A stretch of DNA of 64,000 bases from Crambe crambe (GCA_963924555.1 OZ004590.1:3132501-3196500), one strand, 5' to 3'. Positions 1-13,384 are shown, numbered from the stretch's first letter. Program-made: numbers and translations. The notes: generated by a model not told the origin, from the sequence alone.

Positions 1-317
1 GTCCTTAATATTTTTTGACCATTCCTCTTCTTGAATATTATATTACTCTTTTACATTGATGGAAGTAAGTGAGATGCTCTGAGGTTACTTCATACTCCTT
101 CCTCAATGTATTAGATATATTACACTTGCCTGGATCCATGCCACTTAGCTAGATTTTCATCCAGTAGCTTATTGAGTAGCTGTAAGTAGCACTGAGTAGC
201 TCGTTTAATCCGAATGTATGGGGTTAAATCAATTAAAGATGACGTCATTTAGGTCCTTAGAAATGGGTGGGTCCTAGCCTAAAATTCTATCAGTATAATA
301 CCTGATATTTGTCTACA
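1..317 (+). promoter_or_regulatory. Upstream region of receptor A with a CRE-like site
   Basis: No coding exon was recognised here. A perfect palindromic CRE-type site, TGACGTCA, lies at 240-247, about 75 bp before the receptor A start codon. Unlike copies B and C, there is no methionine synthase exon 1 facing this receptor, so copy A has a different upstream context or the partner lies outside the window. That the CRE-like site works is inference from sequence alone. Confidence 0.35.
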
Positions 318-320
318 ATG

Positions 321-3300
321 ATGGAGGTAATAATTCTAGCACTACAGTTATTAATACCGATCCTTCCTTCAGTACAAAGCCAGCCATGTGAGTGACTACT
401 AGCTAGCTAGCTAATCGGGCTAGAAATGTTGAAGTCCCCCAAAACAATCTGTTTTGTTCGGTCTCAGATAGCTACAGAAGTTCCTTTCAGGAAATAAGAG
501 CATTGATTCAGCTGGTTAATTTGTAACTGCAAGACGGTAGGAAAGTAGCTATAGGGTAACTCAAGGTCACCATGTTCTGGACACTTTCAGTTACTGGCCG
601 GACAAAATGTTTTGATGCTGGCCTAGCTACTGCAGTTGCATGCACATTAGATGGTTCTGAAAGTCAAAGCATAAGGTTCAATCTCTCTGCAAAACTAAGC
701 CATAGATATAGCAGTATCTTCAATTGGTCTGGCTTTAGCCACACCCACTAATGCAGGTTTTGATCATTGAAAAAAAGTACATAATGGATTTAGATGATAA
801 AATGGTATCGTTCAAAGTTTTGGAAATGTAGTAGTCTTTTTTCCCCGCTTTCAAGTGCAAACTTCTGAACTTCTAGCTAGGTGTCAGTGTCAGTCTATGT
901 TCATGATTAAGGGTGGGTGTGGCATTTACAAAATTATTGGTCCAGCAACCGCTGGCCTGCCAGACTTGCTACACCCCTGGCTACTCATTCTTTGATTATG
1001 AGGGGGGGGGGATTTTTTTCTTAAGCATCCTGAATAATGGTAACTTGTACAGTGTAGAAGAAAATTAATGTAGAAGTTAACCTACATTACATGGGTGACT
1101 AGCATATCTTTGCCATCTCTGTGTAAAGTCAACCATGTGAGTTTTAGTTAGCTGGCCTAGTTGCCCACAAACCACACATTTGATTAATAGGTCTAAATAA
1201 TGTCTAAGGTTTGCAGTAGTTAAATAGTCTGACCCTCCAGAACAGCCTATGGAGTAATCACTGGCACCAGTGCCAGGTGACTAGAACTCGAATAAAAATG
1301 AGTTTCCTGCTGGTCACTGTCCCAGGTGTCTGATCCCATTTTAACTATCTCTCAAACATGCTCTGCTTCTTCCACATGTTCTAATAGTTGTACTATGTAC
1401 GTATCCATACCAAATTTCAATTACAAGGCTGCAGCTATAGTATAGCCAATTGTCTAATCATTTACCTTTGACTATCCAAGCCTCAGTACTATGTATCATT
1501 ATTGTAACAGGCTATGGTGCTATAAAGTGTAGCCTATAATTATTTCAGACTTTTCCTTACCAAAAATGTCTGCATGAATTGTGAAGCATGAAGTATTGTG
1601 AGAATGCAATTATTCTCTTTATGCAGTGACTGTTACTTGGAGAGGAAATAACATCACAGGCATTCCAACACTGATATATCATGATGAGGTTGAAACTGTT
1701 ATGTATTCACCTCCACCAACACTCAGTAATCCTAATGGTCCTGGTGGTCTACTCTGCAACTCTACAGTTGGTCCTATTTCTTGGTGGCCAGGAAATGGTG
1801 TAATAGATGATCCTGGTCCCTTTGATACTAATGTTCGTCCAAGGATCATCTACCAGATAATACCAAGTGGAGACCTCATGGCCCAAATTGTCCGTGATGG
1901 GAGAGATACTGGTCTTATTGCAACAATTAGTTTTCATAATGGATTATTTACTTGTCGACGGAATGGTGATATTTCAACAGCAGTTCCTGTGGGATTTTAT
2001 TCAAGAGGTAACAAGACTTACATAGTGACATGACAGGGTTCTATCTAGAAATTTAAGTTGGGGTAAAAGTATGTCAAGATGCAATTGTGGTGGGATGTGA
2101 TGATTGTGTGACTGTTAGGCTGCAAGCGAGGGGGTGGGAGCAGTAGGGGGGATGTACCCCAGCATGAAGCAAAAAATGACATACTTTGAAAACCTAGAAT
2201 TAATAGGTATATGTGTCCCCTCCCATGTGGAGCATGGAGCTGATACTTCATGAAGAAAAAAAAAAAGATTGAATCATCAACTATTATTTGTTATGGTCAC
2301 AAGGGCATTTTACGCTCCCTTTTTTTTGTTGTCCATTATTACCTCTAGTGTGTTTCTGATGGAAATTGCCTGTCTCATGTGTGATTGAATTTAACAGCTC
2401 GCTAGCTAGCTGCATGTAAACAGCTATGTATGGTTATGTGGCATTGTTCAGCAAGAAACTAGACTGAAAAATTTGGGGTAGAAGCTGGAGTGTTTGGGGT
2501 AGAAGCTTCCACCAAATGAAATGCTTGCTTTACTCACTCCACACTAGCAGTTGGCTGAGAAATTTCTACTAAATATGTACATATGTTCTAATGTTGGAGT
2601 TTCTTTGCATGATGAACTTGGGTGAGCACACATGCACTCACCCTATAATATTAGTATAGAAATTAAGTCTGAATGGAAAGAAGCTTGGAAACCTGGTGTT
2701 GCATGACCCAGAAGTTGTGAGTGTAGAGTACATTTCATTCATGTGGCAGATAGAGTATGGCTTTGCAACACCTGGTAAAGCATTGTGGGGTGAGTGCTCA
2801 TGCTCTGTTTACCCAAGAGTCGTTATGAAAAGAAGCTGCAACAACATCTCAGTGCAATTAAGGCTAGGCTCAGAAATGTAGGCGCAGCACCGCGTACGTA
2901 ATGCTATGAATATCATTAAGTGACGTAATTTATTAAATCGTGTCATGATCCAGCCGGCCAGCATGGCTTAATATTAGAGGGCGGTGGCCATGGCAGTACG
3001 AGACCATGCCCCTGCGTCGTTCGTGATGTCAAAACAGTGGATTGCATGCTAATGTCGGCAAGTAAGGGCTACGATGCTGTCCAACCGCTATCGTGGACTT
3101 TCAGCAAGGGTAAGAAGTAGCAGATAAATAGGCCAAAAGCAATTCTGTCGGAGGGATTCTCGAAATAATGAGCCATACTGACGTTACTCGCAGAGTTGTG
3201 TACCATCAAGCACCCTAGTTCGAGGTTTTCTGCGGCTCCTGCCTTCTCTGTTGAAGCTATTCACTATCCCTCCGGTGTAAATTTCAAGTATCATGCCAGG

Positions 3301-6300
3301 ATTCTGCGCTCCAACTGTTAGCTTCATAGAACTTGTGCAACAATGTTGGAACTTTAGACTTATATGTTTAGGGTGCAGTTGTTTACAGATCAACCCACCC
3401 TCTATAATGTTTGCATCCTGTGGTTAGCTATATATATTGAAAGTGAATGTACATACAACATATATATGAGAACTAGCTTAAACAATGCTTTAACACTGTA
3501 GCAGAGCCTCACGAACCTACATGAAACATGGTACAAAGTGCAGTGGTACCTGGCCTTAATTGCACTGAGATACATACGAGATAAATAATGCTCCTTATTC
3601 AACTCTTACTAGTGAGGGGCTTGCAGCGCCCACCTCAATAATCTAAACTTGAAAAGCAGAAATTTTAAAAATCACCATACATGTTTGTGGTCATTGAAAC
3701 TATGACTAATTTAGAATTGAATTCAATTCTTGCTATTTTGTGTAACCATGCATTCATTGAGACAAAAACAACAACAACAACAACAAAACTTGTACCACTG
3801 GTCATCCATGATTGAATACCACAGGCCACCAAAATTGAAAAAGTCCAAGCACTTTCTCCAGCTGTTCTTCTAATTATACACACAGGGCATGAGCAACTAG
3901 CATTTACTTGTATTTGGTATAATCAGCATCCTCTGAAATGGTTTATTTCTCCAGTACGTGGTGTTATTAGAATAACTGGAGTAAATATCACATCTAATTC
4001 ATTTATGGCTGCCTCCCCATCCTTCACTCTGGCTGGTGATACTGAAGATGGTCCTCCTGAAACATATACTTGGACAAGAAATGGTGCACCCATCACTAAT
4101 AATAACTCATTCAGCATTTCCGTTGGAGTAAATGGTGTGACTGCAGCTGCATATGACCTTAGTCGTTATCGAAGCACACTGACTGTGACTGGGACACTAC
4201 CTGGAATGTACCAGTACTCTGTCTCCAATAGAGCCACAACCACTCTCACCTCCAATATCAATATTGAAGGTAATTTTGATCAGGATATTATCAATTTTCT
4301 TAAAGTGTAGGATATAACTATACTGTTCCTTTAGAGTAGCCTAAAGTTCTCAGTATTGTGATTCTTCTAGATTATACTTATATGTTCAGGTGCAGGGGCC
4401 ACAGCTCCTATTAACCTTATGATTCGACAAAATGGAATTGTACAAAATGGAGTTGGACCAGTTTTAGTCTCGTGGACTTTACCATCTCTCCGACCTGTTG
4501 ATGGATACCAAATATCCACACAATCACCCCCAGATTTCTCTGCTGGTATTGGTGTTGGTCGTGATGTCTCTTCACGCCAAATTAGCCTAGCATTGGGTAT
4601 GCATTCAATTAGTATAAGGGCTGATTCCCGGCACTATCCTGGTATGGTGGTGGGACCAGTGACTATCACTGTGCGAGGTAAGGGAGAGATTTATGACTTT
4701 ATTATTATATTTTTATCGAGGATCTACATCATTCAGCATTTGAAAGGCCGATTATTATGACACCATCAGTAACTGCCAATTCAGTCACACTCTCCTGGGC
4801 CCAGCCTGATGGTACTCTGCCATCTGAGAACTATGTTATATCCATACAGCGTGGAACTAACCGGCCATTTTGTTCTGATGAACTAGACAGCAGGCAAATG
4901 ACCACCAATGATCAGTCAGTGGTTTTCTCTGACCTATATGGAAGCAGTTCCTACACTGCTACTGTCACTGCCACAGCATTTGGTACTTCCATGATGACGT
5001 CACAAGACTTCACGATATCTGCATCTCGTAAGTTTATGATCAAAATGATTCACTGGTATGTTGCAGGATCATCCACACACTTGGATCATAATTAGTTATT
5101 ATTCTCTGGCCCAAAGGCTTGTACAAGTACAGGGGTCAATGCCCTACCAATTATTAATCCTTAATGCTTCCCCCACCCCTGTAATGATTGAATGACCACT
5201 GGGTACACTGAACATGTGTGCTCACCTTGGCACAATGTATATGTAATGGGCATACTTACTTTGCCATAATTATACGCAGTTGCGGTCGGTGAGAAACAAT
5301 GCTTTTTATCTCTAAAGAATAAAGAGACTCCTTCCTCATTTTCAGTGTGTGTATTATTGATATACTACCTTAAAACTCTGTGCAATTTGAAGTCCATGTC
5401 TATAGTAATTTTTGGAGTTATGTAAGATTTAATTGTTAGCACATGCGTTGCTATGTGCCACCACCCTTAATGCTTCCCCCAGCTACAAATGCCCACAATG
5501 CTGTAATGGGCATACTTTGCCCATTTATACAGTCAACAAAATTGTTCTTTACTGTTTTGACTGAAATGAGCATACAGAGCATATGTAACATGTCCTCTAT
5601 TTTATGTAGCTCCAGTTGGAGTTCCACAGCGCATAAGACCCTCTACGACCTCCAGGGCTATCACTGTGAACTGGGATGAGATCACATGCAGAGAGCGTAA
5701 TGGAGTGATCACCAATTACCTCGTGGAACTTAAAAAAGAAGGTGTTGGGGAACTAATCCCTGGTATGCTGATGATCAATGAAAGGAGATTCTTTGCCAAT
5801 GGAAGTCAGATCATTCCTTTCACAAACTACACTTTTCGTGTGGCTGGAAGAAACATGCAAGGCCTAGGACCCTACTTTGAAATAATGACTATTCTGACAA
5901 TGGAAGACAGTATGTTTTAGAGGTTTATTGATATAATTACTCTAACTTTTATTCTGTAGTCCCAGGTCCTGTGTCTCCCCTCAGGAGCAAAGTAAGGTTC
6001 ACTTCCATAGACATCACATGGGATCGCCCTCGGCAACCTAATGGAATCATTTTACGTTACGAGATCGTCTACAGGGTTAACGATAATACTTCTCCTATCA
6101 CTGACAGCACTACAAATCCAAATGATACTATAACGTTTAAAATCCCAGCACTGTCTCTAGGGACAAGAGTGTCTGTCTCAGTCAGTGCCTACACTAGTGT
6201 AGGTCAAGGACCACCTGCTAACTTAACTAACCTGGTTACACTTACTGAAACACGTGAGTTCATGCTAAAAATGCAAAATTTGCATTAACCATACATTAAA

Positions 6301-7818
6301 ACCATGTCCATCAAAATTCCCCATTAGTGATTGATAATATTTCTTGCTTGTAGCTGTGGTGGCAGGAGTTCAACTTGAGACCATTGATCAAACATCAGTT
6401 CGAGTTTCGTGGGATAGAATTCCCCTTGATGAGATCACTAATTACACAGTGTACTATAGACCTGTAGGGAGCCAAGCTTGTGAAATGGCAGTTGTTGTTC
6501 CTGGTTCTCAGGTCTCTGTGGAGATTCGAAATTTGCAGGCTGGAATGAGGTACCAGTTTCAGGTCGAAGCCACTGCTCTACTGGAAGGTGGTAGACGTTT
6601 GACAGGACAAAGATCACCAGTTGTCAGGCAGGACACAACTAATCCAACTCCAACCGAGGGTAATAATAAATCTGATATTCAACTAAAGTTCATAAACTTT
6701 ATTGAACCTTACACGCAGCCATCCCTACTCGTCTGGAATAAATAATTTTCTCCTTTATGTAAATATTATTGAGCATGTGCAGTGTTTTCTATTGATGACC
6801 CTTTCCGTTTCCATTTCCACCATTTTTTAAGTTGCCATTATAATTCTCACAAACAGGCCAAAATTGTGGAAGAGACTTGGCCATAGCTGTGGTTGTTTCA
6901 ATCCTCTTGACCATCATCATAAATACTACCATTATGCTTGTGGTGTTTTATGTGTATTTAAGGAAAAAGTGAGTACAGTCATAAGCTAATTGCACTGCAG
7001 TGATAAGTTAGTATTACGTAGTTTACTTATTCACAACCATTAACTACCCTAAATCAACAGATATTTTAAAGCGGGTACTAATTTTAGTGGTTTCAATACC
7101 AAAGGTATTATTACTGCATTCATAGTAGGCTTTACATCTTGTCATTCTCTATCTCGTGAGTAATTGGGTTCATTACATCATTTTATACATGGCTATAATT
7201 TCAGTGTGCAGCTAATTAGCAATTTAGGCCTTAGTCTCAAATGAGAACCCACTAATAATATCAATCAACCTTAAGGTACCCCCAATGCATGCATGGTGAT
7301 GCATCTAAAGTTACAGCATAATCATGTATTGGTCATTTCAGGAATAGAACCGGAAAAGAAGATACACATGTGACTGCAACCGATAAGTAGGTAACACTAG
7401 GGAGTCTATCACTATGTGGTATAAGGCTATAGGTTTTGTCACTAGCTACTCAAGGCAAGTAGAGAATGATGCATGCCTTTATTAGCATGATTACTCTGTC
7501 CATTGCGAGTTGATTGGGGGGATAGGTGGATACTATGGTTTACACAGGTCCTTGTAACCACTATATACTCTAACAATCATCCTGAAATCTACAGTAGATA
7601 GGCTACCATTATCTTATAGTGTGGGTTTAAAAATAAAACAAGGTTCACACGTTGACATAGCTTTAAATAATGATTACTTGTATAATAAATATTCTAGCTC
7701 CTTTAGAATGAGTGGTCAAGAAATGGATATGAAAGCATGCGTGGCCTATGCACAACTCCCATCAACACAGACTCCAGCATCTCATGAAGGAGCTGAAGCA
7801 TTATATGACAATGTCTAA
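321..7818 (+). CDS. Receptor A: signal peptide, 2 Ig-like, 5 FN3-like, TM, ITIM-type tail
   Basis: I reconstructed 11 exons: 321-387 (an in-frame ATG also sits at 318), 1627-2007, 3955-4269, 4390-4677, 4737-5027, 5610-5909, 5960-6253, 6354-6659, 6857-6968, 7342-7386, 7707-7818. They sum to 2511 nt, 836 residues. All introns between ectodomain exons are phase 1, with GT..AG ends, as usual for Ig/FN3 shuffling. Exon 1 is a hydrophobic signal peptide ending VQSQP. Exon 2 (about residues 23-149) is Ig-like with Cys..Trp..Cys. Exon 3 (150-254) is Ig-like with the Trp but without the Cys pair. Exons 4-8 are FN3-like, with VSW, LSW, VNW or ITW near each start. Exon 9 encodes one helix and a stop-transfer RKK. 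The tail has VAYAQL (Tyr814, matches the ITIM consensus) and ends YDNV (Tyr833). A tyrosine present in B and C is His794 here. Function as an immune or recognition receptor is inference. Confidence 0.85.
2843..3585. mobile_element. Copy-A-specific insertion in receptor intron 2
   Basis: Introns 2 of B and C run directly from the CATGAAAAGAAGCTGCAAC or CATGAGA region into an ACATACAAGATAAAT segment. In copy A about 740 bp of unrelated, less AT-rich sequence separates the same two anchors. It has no recognisable coding domain, and no clear terminal repeats were found. The insertion is seen by comparison; calling it a transposon is inference. Confidence 0.4.
6705..6760. repeat. MITE-end relic in receptor A intron 8
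   Basis: The stretch CAGCCATCCCTACT followed by GAATAAATAATTTTCTCC matches the end of the fold-back element at 36805-37106. The same relic is in intron 8 of receptor C (49935-49978) but not of B, in line with the A-like 3' half of C. Confidence 0.45.
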
Positions 7819-7867
7819 ATTGATGATGATAACTTGTACTTGTAGTTATAGCTATAGCTAAGTTACT

Positions 7868-7873
7868 AATAAA
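7868..7873 (+). terminator. Poly(A) signal AATAAA of receptor A
   Basis: A canonical AATAAA lies 50 bp after the stop codon of receptor A. In B the aligned sequence reads AACAAA, and in C it is partly deleted, so the copies may differ in 3' end processing. Confidence 0.45.
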
Positions 7874-8408
7874 CTGCCAGTATGTTGTATATAGCTGTAC
7901 ATAATACTTCACAATTTATATACTTAGGTAGCTAATTTTGTATGTAAAGTCCAAGATCCTTCTCCTCCTAATAGTTATATTTGTGGATAACAAAATCCCA
8001 TCCAACTGATCTATATAGATTAGCATGTACTCATTTGAGTTCCAGCTACATGGCTAGTTATTCTGAATAGAAAAATTACCAACTGCATGTGTACTCCTAT
8101 AATCACAAAAACAAAGAAATTGAATAGTAGCTGACATAATATTATGTAGCTGTATAGCTAGCCTCAAAGTTGTGAACATTTTAATGGCCATTAATTGTTC
8201 TAGTTACATAGTTGAGTTTAAATTGGCTATTGCTTTGATTCCAGCTGCCTTGTACCTAGAAATACAAGAAGTCACATGAGTACTTGTTGACAGTCGGTGT
8301 TGTGAATGAATTAATACAATATACGTATATCTACCCTAAAGTTCCCTGTACCACATGTCACTTACACACAGCCAAGTCTATATGTACCACATGCCCTGCA
8401 CTGTACGT

Positions 8409-8597
8409 ACCTGGACAATCTCATCCATGACCATGATGACCACTGCAGCACCAAACCTCTTGACCAGACGAGCCTGACTTAGGAACTCCTCTTCCCCATC
8501 CTTCAGATGATGATGCACTTTCTTCCCTGGGCACACTTCAGACCTGACATAGCTATCACTTTAAAGCTGGAGCAGTCACAATGGCACCTGTGAAAGG
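8409..8597 (-). pseudogene. MTR: Relic of methionine synthase exon 15 downstream of receptor A
   Basis: The reverse strand reads as the pterin-domain exon found intact at 21443-21628 (LKDGEEEFL..., RFGAAVVIM). A short internal deletion removes the segment around KCIVNSLT, and Gly-Gln is changed to Val-Gln. Similar relics lie behind receptors B (34195-34330) and C (51846-51945). Not translatable; a duplicated fragment. Confidence 0.75.
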
Positions 8598-9129
8598 CAA
8601 TTATTTTAATATTGGTTGATCAAGCACATGTGATACAGACCCCTTGCCTGCATAGGCAAATCACATGACCTACACACCTCCAATTCACGTAAAAGGGTGT
8701 GGTTGCTGCCATCTCATAGGGAAAGACAGTATTAGGTCCTATTGTAGAGCAGTGTTGCTATTAAACTAGAGTTTTAAGTTGCAATTATTAGAGTGGAGAA
8801 TCTAAAACGACTAATGGAGAGGTGGTGCTAGTAGTGTTTTCTTCTACTCCATAGGACTCCATACATTTTCTGCCCTACACATGTGGCAGAGACCACACCC
8901 CTCTATATTCTCACATGAGAGAGGGAAGGTTTATGTAGGACAAAAGATAGCACAGCCTAAGTCAGGATATGTAAGGTTTACTAAGTAATCGTGAAATTGG
9001 CAAGTCTATACATGTGAGATTACTGATCTTGGCTAAGTCATATGATTAATGAATGTAAGGATATGTACTGATGAGTGGGATCATGAAGGTCATTGGACAG
9101 AACAATAATTATCTATAGTAGCCATGCAC

Positions 9130-9960
9130 ATCACGTGCACACATGTAGCATAGTATTAAAAGGCCTAAGAATGCAAAGCATCTCCCTTCCAACATAATAC
9201 GATTCATTATAACAACAAACAATGATGTTTGTGTGCTGCTATCTGAAAAGAATGTTGGATTATGTTTGTTTGCATGCTGCTATCTGAAAAAAATGTTGAA
9301 TTGATGAAGTTCAAGGTATTGGGCATCAATTTGTGTGCAGATTATATTAAGGTGTATTGATGGCCAACATCATAAGTTTGACAGCAAAAGTAAGGTTACC
9401 CCTTATTTTTTTTCATCTTCAATTATATGCACGGCTCAGTGGAAAGAAGTGAGAAATGAATTATGAAAATCAGTTGAGAGAAAACTTGGTTCACAGTGAA
9501 GAAAGACGTCACAGCCAACCCCTTTGTTTACTAGAAGTGCATCCCATGACATTTCTGCAAGCAAGCACCTATCAAATCAATCCTACATGCTTGGTTATTG
9601 TGCTGTTAGGAAAAAATACACTATATAGATACCAGCCTTTCTGTGTCTGAAAAATATAAGAGATATCGGTTCTTCAAGGATTTAGAACATCATCTCTTTG
9701 TGTATCATGCAGGCAGCCAAGTTGCAAACAGACTTCCTGTGGATTTTCCCATACTATCTGAGCCAGGAGTTCGTTTTCAGTTTTGGCCAAAGAACAGATT
9801 CTCAGAAACTGCCAAATGTTACAGTTGCTGTGACACCCATGGTGCAAGGTCGCACTGTAGTCAGTACATACAAGATATTACTACAGGAAATTTTGCAAAT
9901 TCATGTAACATATGTATGAACCTGGAATGTTAGTTTTTCCAGTTCAGACTGAGGGGATGC
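9130..9960. repeat. Old dispersed repeat downstream of receptor A
   Basis: This stretch resembles 34560-35300 and 52200-52990 downstream of receptors B and C. Shared landmarks are AACAATGATGTTTGT, CTGCTATCTGAAAAGAATG, ATTGATGGCCAACATC and TCAGTTGAGAG. It contains only short broken ORFs. It was part of the duplicated unit and its origin is unknown. Confidence 0.5.
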
Positions 9961-10016
9961 ATGAGAGTGAGCGTGTTTCAAACTCACATAAGGAAGAGTT
10001 CTAGCAGATCCATCCA

Positions 10017-11407
10017 GCATGTACAGTGCTCCAAACTTAGAGAGTAGATTTTTTAAATTTTTGGTCTTTTTTTGTGTTTTTGCTTATTTTTCTTGAACTA
10101 CAGGTTCTGGAAGACTGAAACTTGGTACAGATGTACAGAGACACCCTTCTACATCATATATATGGAATAAAATGTCATTGAAAGTGAAACTGTCCTTTTA
10201 TTTTCACTGTATTGTGTGCATACTTTTAGGTCCATAGTACAAAAAGTGTTTAGAACAGGATTTCCACATTTGTTATAGTTAAGGTCTATTATCCACTGAG
10301 AACCTTCCATTTGGACCAAAGTTTAAGGTCAACCACTATCCAGAACCATGGTACCAGGTAAGTTCCCACAAAGGTAAGATTTTTTCCCCCTTTTTTCAGG
10401 AAAACTGAACTGTTTAGGCCATAACTCCCCTAATATTGTAGTTAAGGTCTCTTATTGAGATATGCTATGCATCTACAACCCAGCTTACTTGGTACCAGGT
10501 TTGGACTCTTAATCATCACTAGTTCTTGAGATCGTCTAAGTTTTATACCGGGCAGTCTAGCCAAAACAGCACTTGCGGTTAAATTTTTCTATGTCATCAG
10601 TTTGCAGCACACCCCTTGACCTTTCAAACCAAGGCACACCTGGTGCTCAAAACTCGGTTCGAATAACTGGTATGGAAGAAGAGAGGTTGTAAGGTTGTTA
10701 TCTCAGACTCTACCAACATTTTTTGATGCTACAATACAAGAGAAGCTGTACTGCCAAGGCTGGAGAAAATATCCAAGCGCGGGCAACTGGCGGTAAATTA
10801 CACTCTTGTGATGTAACCACTGCGCATATTTTTACATGGTGACGTAGAGATATTTGACCACATTAATTTTTTGGCTGTACCACCCGGTATAAAACTTAGA
10901 CAATCTCAAGAACTAGTGATGATTAAGAGTCCAAACCTGGTACCAAGTAAGCTGGGTTGTAGATGCATAGCATATCTCAATAAGAGACCTTAACTACAAT
11001 AATTAGGGGAATTATGGCCTAAACAGTTCAGTTTTTCTGAAAAAAGGGAAAAAATCTTACCTTTGTGGCAGTTTGTGGGAACTTACCTGGTACCATGGTT
11101 CTGGATAGTGGTTGACCTTAAACTTTGGTCCAAATGGAAGGTTCTCAGTGGATAATAGACCTTAACTATAACAAATGTGGAAATCCTGTTCTAAACACTT
11201 TTTGTACTACGGACCTAAAAGTATGCACACAATACAGTGAAAAATAAAAGGACAGTTTCACTTTCAAATTCCATATATATGATGTAGAAGGGTGTCTGTA
11301 CATCTGTACCAAGTTTCAGTCTTCCAGAGTCTGTAATTCAAGAAAAATAAGTAAAAACATCAAAAATTTAAAAAATCTACTCTCTAAGTTTGGAGCACTG
11401 TACATGT
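10017..11407. mobile_element. Long fold-back element, arms about 540-550 bp
   Basis: The left arm starts CATGTACAGTGCTCC (10017) and runs to about 10568. The right arm, about 10868-11407, is its reverse complement and ends GGAGCACTGTACATG. Many segments inside match, for example TGGTACCAGGT..., ATAGCATATCTCAATAAGAG and CATATATATGATGTAGAAG. The central spacer of about 300 bp has no coding signal. There is no ORF of note and no clear target duplication. Arm divergence is only a few percent by eye, so the element is fairly young or is homogenised. Confidence 0.85.
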
Positions 11408-11532
11408 CAAATAAAGCTCTAATGGCTGATTATAAATGGCAAAGAACTAATTCTTCGACAGTTGAAAGGGAAAAATGGCTCCCTTTCCCTAGAACTAGCT
11501 AATAGCTCATTGGCAAATTGCTCTGAATCATT

Positions 11533-11534
<2 letters not shown>
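11408..11534. other. Unassigned sequence
   Basis: Nothing recognised. The stretch joins the fold-back element to the TA microsatellite. Confidence 0.3.

Positions 11535-11569
<35 letters not shown>
11535..11569. repeat. (TA)n microsatellite
   Basis: An uninterrupted run of about 17 TA units. Confidence 0.95.
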
Positions 11570-11865
11570 CTGGCAGATTTCATGTTGACGATTTGGTGCC
11601 TAAATAGTTGGTAAAGATCATCAAAGTCATAAACTACGTTGTGAAAGATGGTTCAAAATGTAGGGAAAGGGAACCATTTCCCCCTTTCAATTGTCAAAGA
11701 AAGTTAATTTCGTGTAATACTGTAGATTGTAATGTCTCACCGAGAGAGAGCCGTAGTGGTCTTCCCTCGCGTCCTCATAGTTCTCTGCAATGGACTCAAT
11801 GAACTCATCGTAAATACTCTTATCTAGCAGTGAGGACACCTGCAACGGGTCAAATACAGATCTGT

Positions 11866-12035
11866 GTCCTTATGTCAGGGGGCCATGATACTTGTCAAGG
11901 GAACCATATCACATGTCAAGTGACCATATCACATGTCAGGGGACCATATTAAATGTTATGGGACCATATGACACCATAATATACACTACATGTCAGGGGA
12001 CCATAATAATGTCATATCAGGGGACCATATTATGG
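11866..12035. repeat. Degenerate tandem repeat around GGGGACCATAT
   Basis: The motif (A/C)(A/T)GTCAGGGGACCATAT and close variants recur about seven times with irregular spacing. No coding role is seen. Confidence 0.6.
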
Positions 12036-12337
12036 ACCGTATTACAATTTTGATAAAGACTGCTTCTCACCATCAGTCTAATAAAAATTATATCTTCATT
12101 ATCTTTACTACAAGGCCTATAAGGTCTCAAAAGAGGCTCATCTTTGAGCTTTCCAATGGTGTACTTAGTTACTACTCTGCACCCACTTTATACCCCTTCC
12201 ACCCCCATGTTTTTAAATATGTAAAGTAGATATTGAAAAGATGCTGACATCTTGTCAACATCTACCTTTTTTGGAGTGACTTAGTTGTTTTCAAAGGGGG
12301 AGTAAGGTTGTAGGTAGATGTTGAAAGAATAATTCAG

Positions 12338-12946
12338 CAAGCGAGCTGACTCTCAGGTCATGACTCATTGATATAATAAGTATATATCTAGGTTTACACT
12401 CCACAATGCCCCAGGGTCTGGGTGTCTCCCGAACTAGTACTGCACGTGCATAATGCTCAAATTGTAATTGATCTAGATTGTTATCTAGGCGCAAGTGCAA
12501 TGTTGTATGTAAAAATGATTTTGAGTGGTGTCTCTGACAGCAATATCAAGCACTGGAGCCTATCAGCTACTTTAATTGCTCACTTGCTCACTGTCAAATG
12601 CTGCACATTGCTATAGTAGTAGTTGTAGAGGTTCTAGGCTATCTAAGTGCTTTGTTATATATAAACTCAACAGCAAAATTTTCTAAAGAGTTGAAGCACT
12701 AAAGAATGCTTGCGTGCTCACTGTCAAATGTTGCAAATTGCCCTAGTAATGTCACATTCAATGTGCATAACATTTGCTTTGACCTTTGACCCATACAGCC
12801 TCTTATGTATGTAGCTGCCTGGTTGGAACTACTGGTACTTTCACTGCATGACACATACGTATGCCCGGGGCATTTGGAGTGTAGACCTAGATACATGTCT
12901 ACCATTTCAATGAGTCATGACCTGAGAGTCAGCTTGCTCGCTCGCT
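12338..12946. repeat. Inverted repeat enclosing about 535 bp
   Basis: The left arm AGCGAGCTGACTCTCAGGTC...ATGACTCATTG (12338-12372) is the reverse complement of CAATGAGTCATGACC...AGCGA (about 12908-12946). Inside, TCACTGTCAAATG(C/T)TGCA appears twice in direct orientation (12590, 12718). It is compatible with a decayed non-autonomous DNA transposon, without coding capacity. Confidence 0.5.
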
Positions 12947-13264
12947 AATGTGGGGTATGGGAAGAGGCAGATCACTATAGTGAATCTTGACTTCCATAGA
13001 GGACACTGTTTACTGTGGGGACACAATTTAAGGACTACTTTATGTTAACTAATTCTGTTCTAAAATGCATCCTTTGCAGTTAGCAGTACACAACCATCAA
13101 ATGAAATATTTTTTTGTTATCACATTCATTGGCCTATGGATTTAATCCAACTATAGCACAAGTTCAAAGTACAGTTATATCATGATGTGTGGTTTTCTGC
13201 AAGCTCAGGAAATAACCAGGAAACTTGTCAACAGTCAAAATAGGATTTCACACTATGGTATGGG
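12947..13264. other. Unassigned intergenic sequence upstream of the secreted gene
   Basis: No exon or repeat recognised. It probably contains the promoter of the gene at 13385. Confidence 0.3.
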
Positions 13265-13272
13265 TATAAAAG
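13265..13272 (+). promoter_or_regulatory. TATA box of the secreted-protein gene
   Basis: TATAAAAG lies 113 bp before the start codon at 13385. The spacing leaves room for a transcription start near 13295 and a 5' UTR of about 90 nt. Confidence 0.6.
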
Positions 13273-13384
13273 GACACCCTTTGGCCTGCTGTTGAAGGAT
13301 TCTTCATGAGAAAAATTTTTAAAATCGTCACAAAATAATACTGAAAATCCAAGATAATCTGCCGAAAATAATACTACTAGTCAT

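Noticed and set aside
9643..9933. Overlapping + strand ORFs of 96 and 73 codons
   Set aside because: No domain, start context or splice partner. They lie in a repeat that is broken elsewhere in its two other copies.
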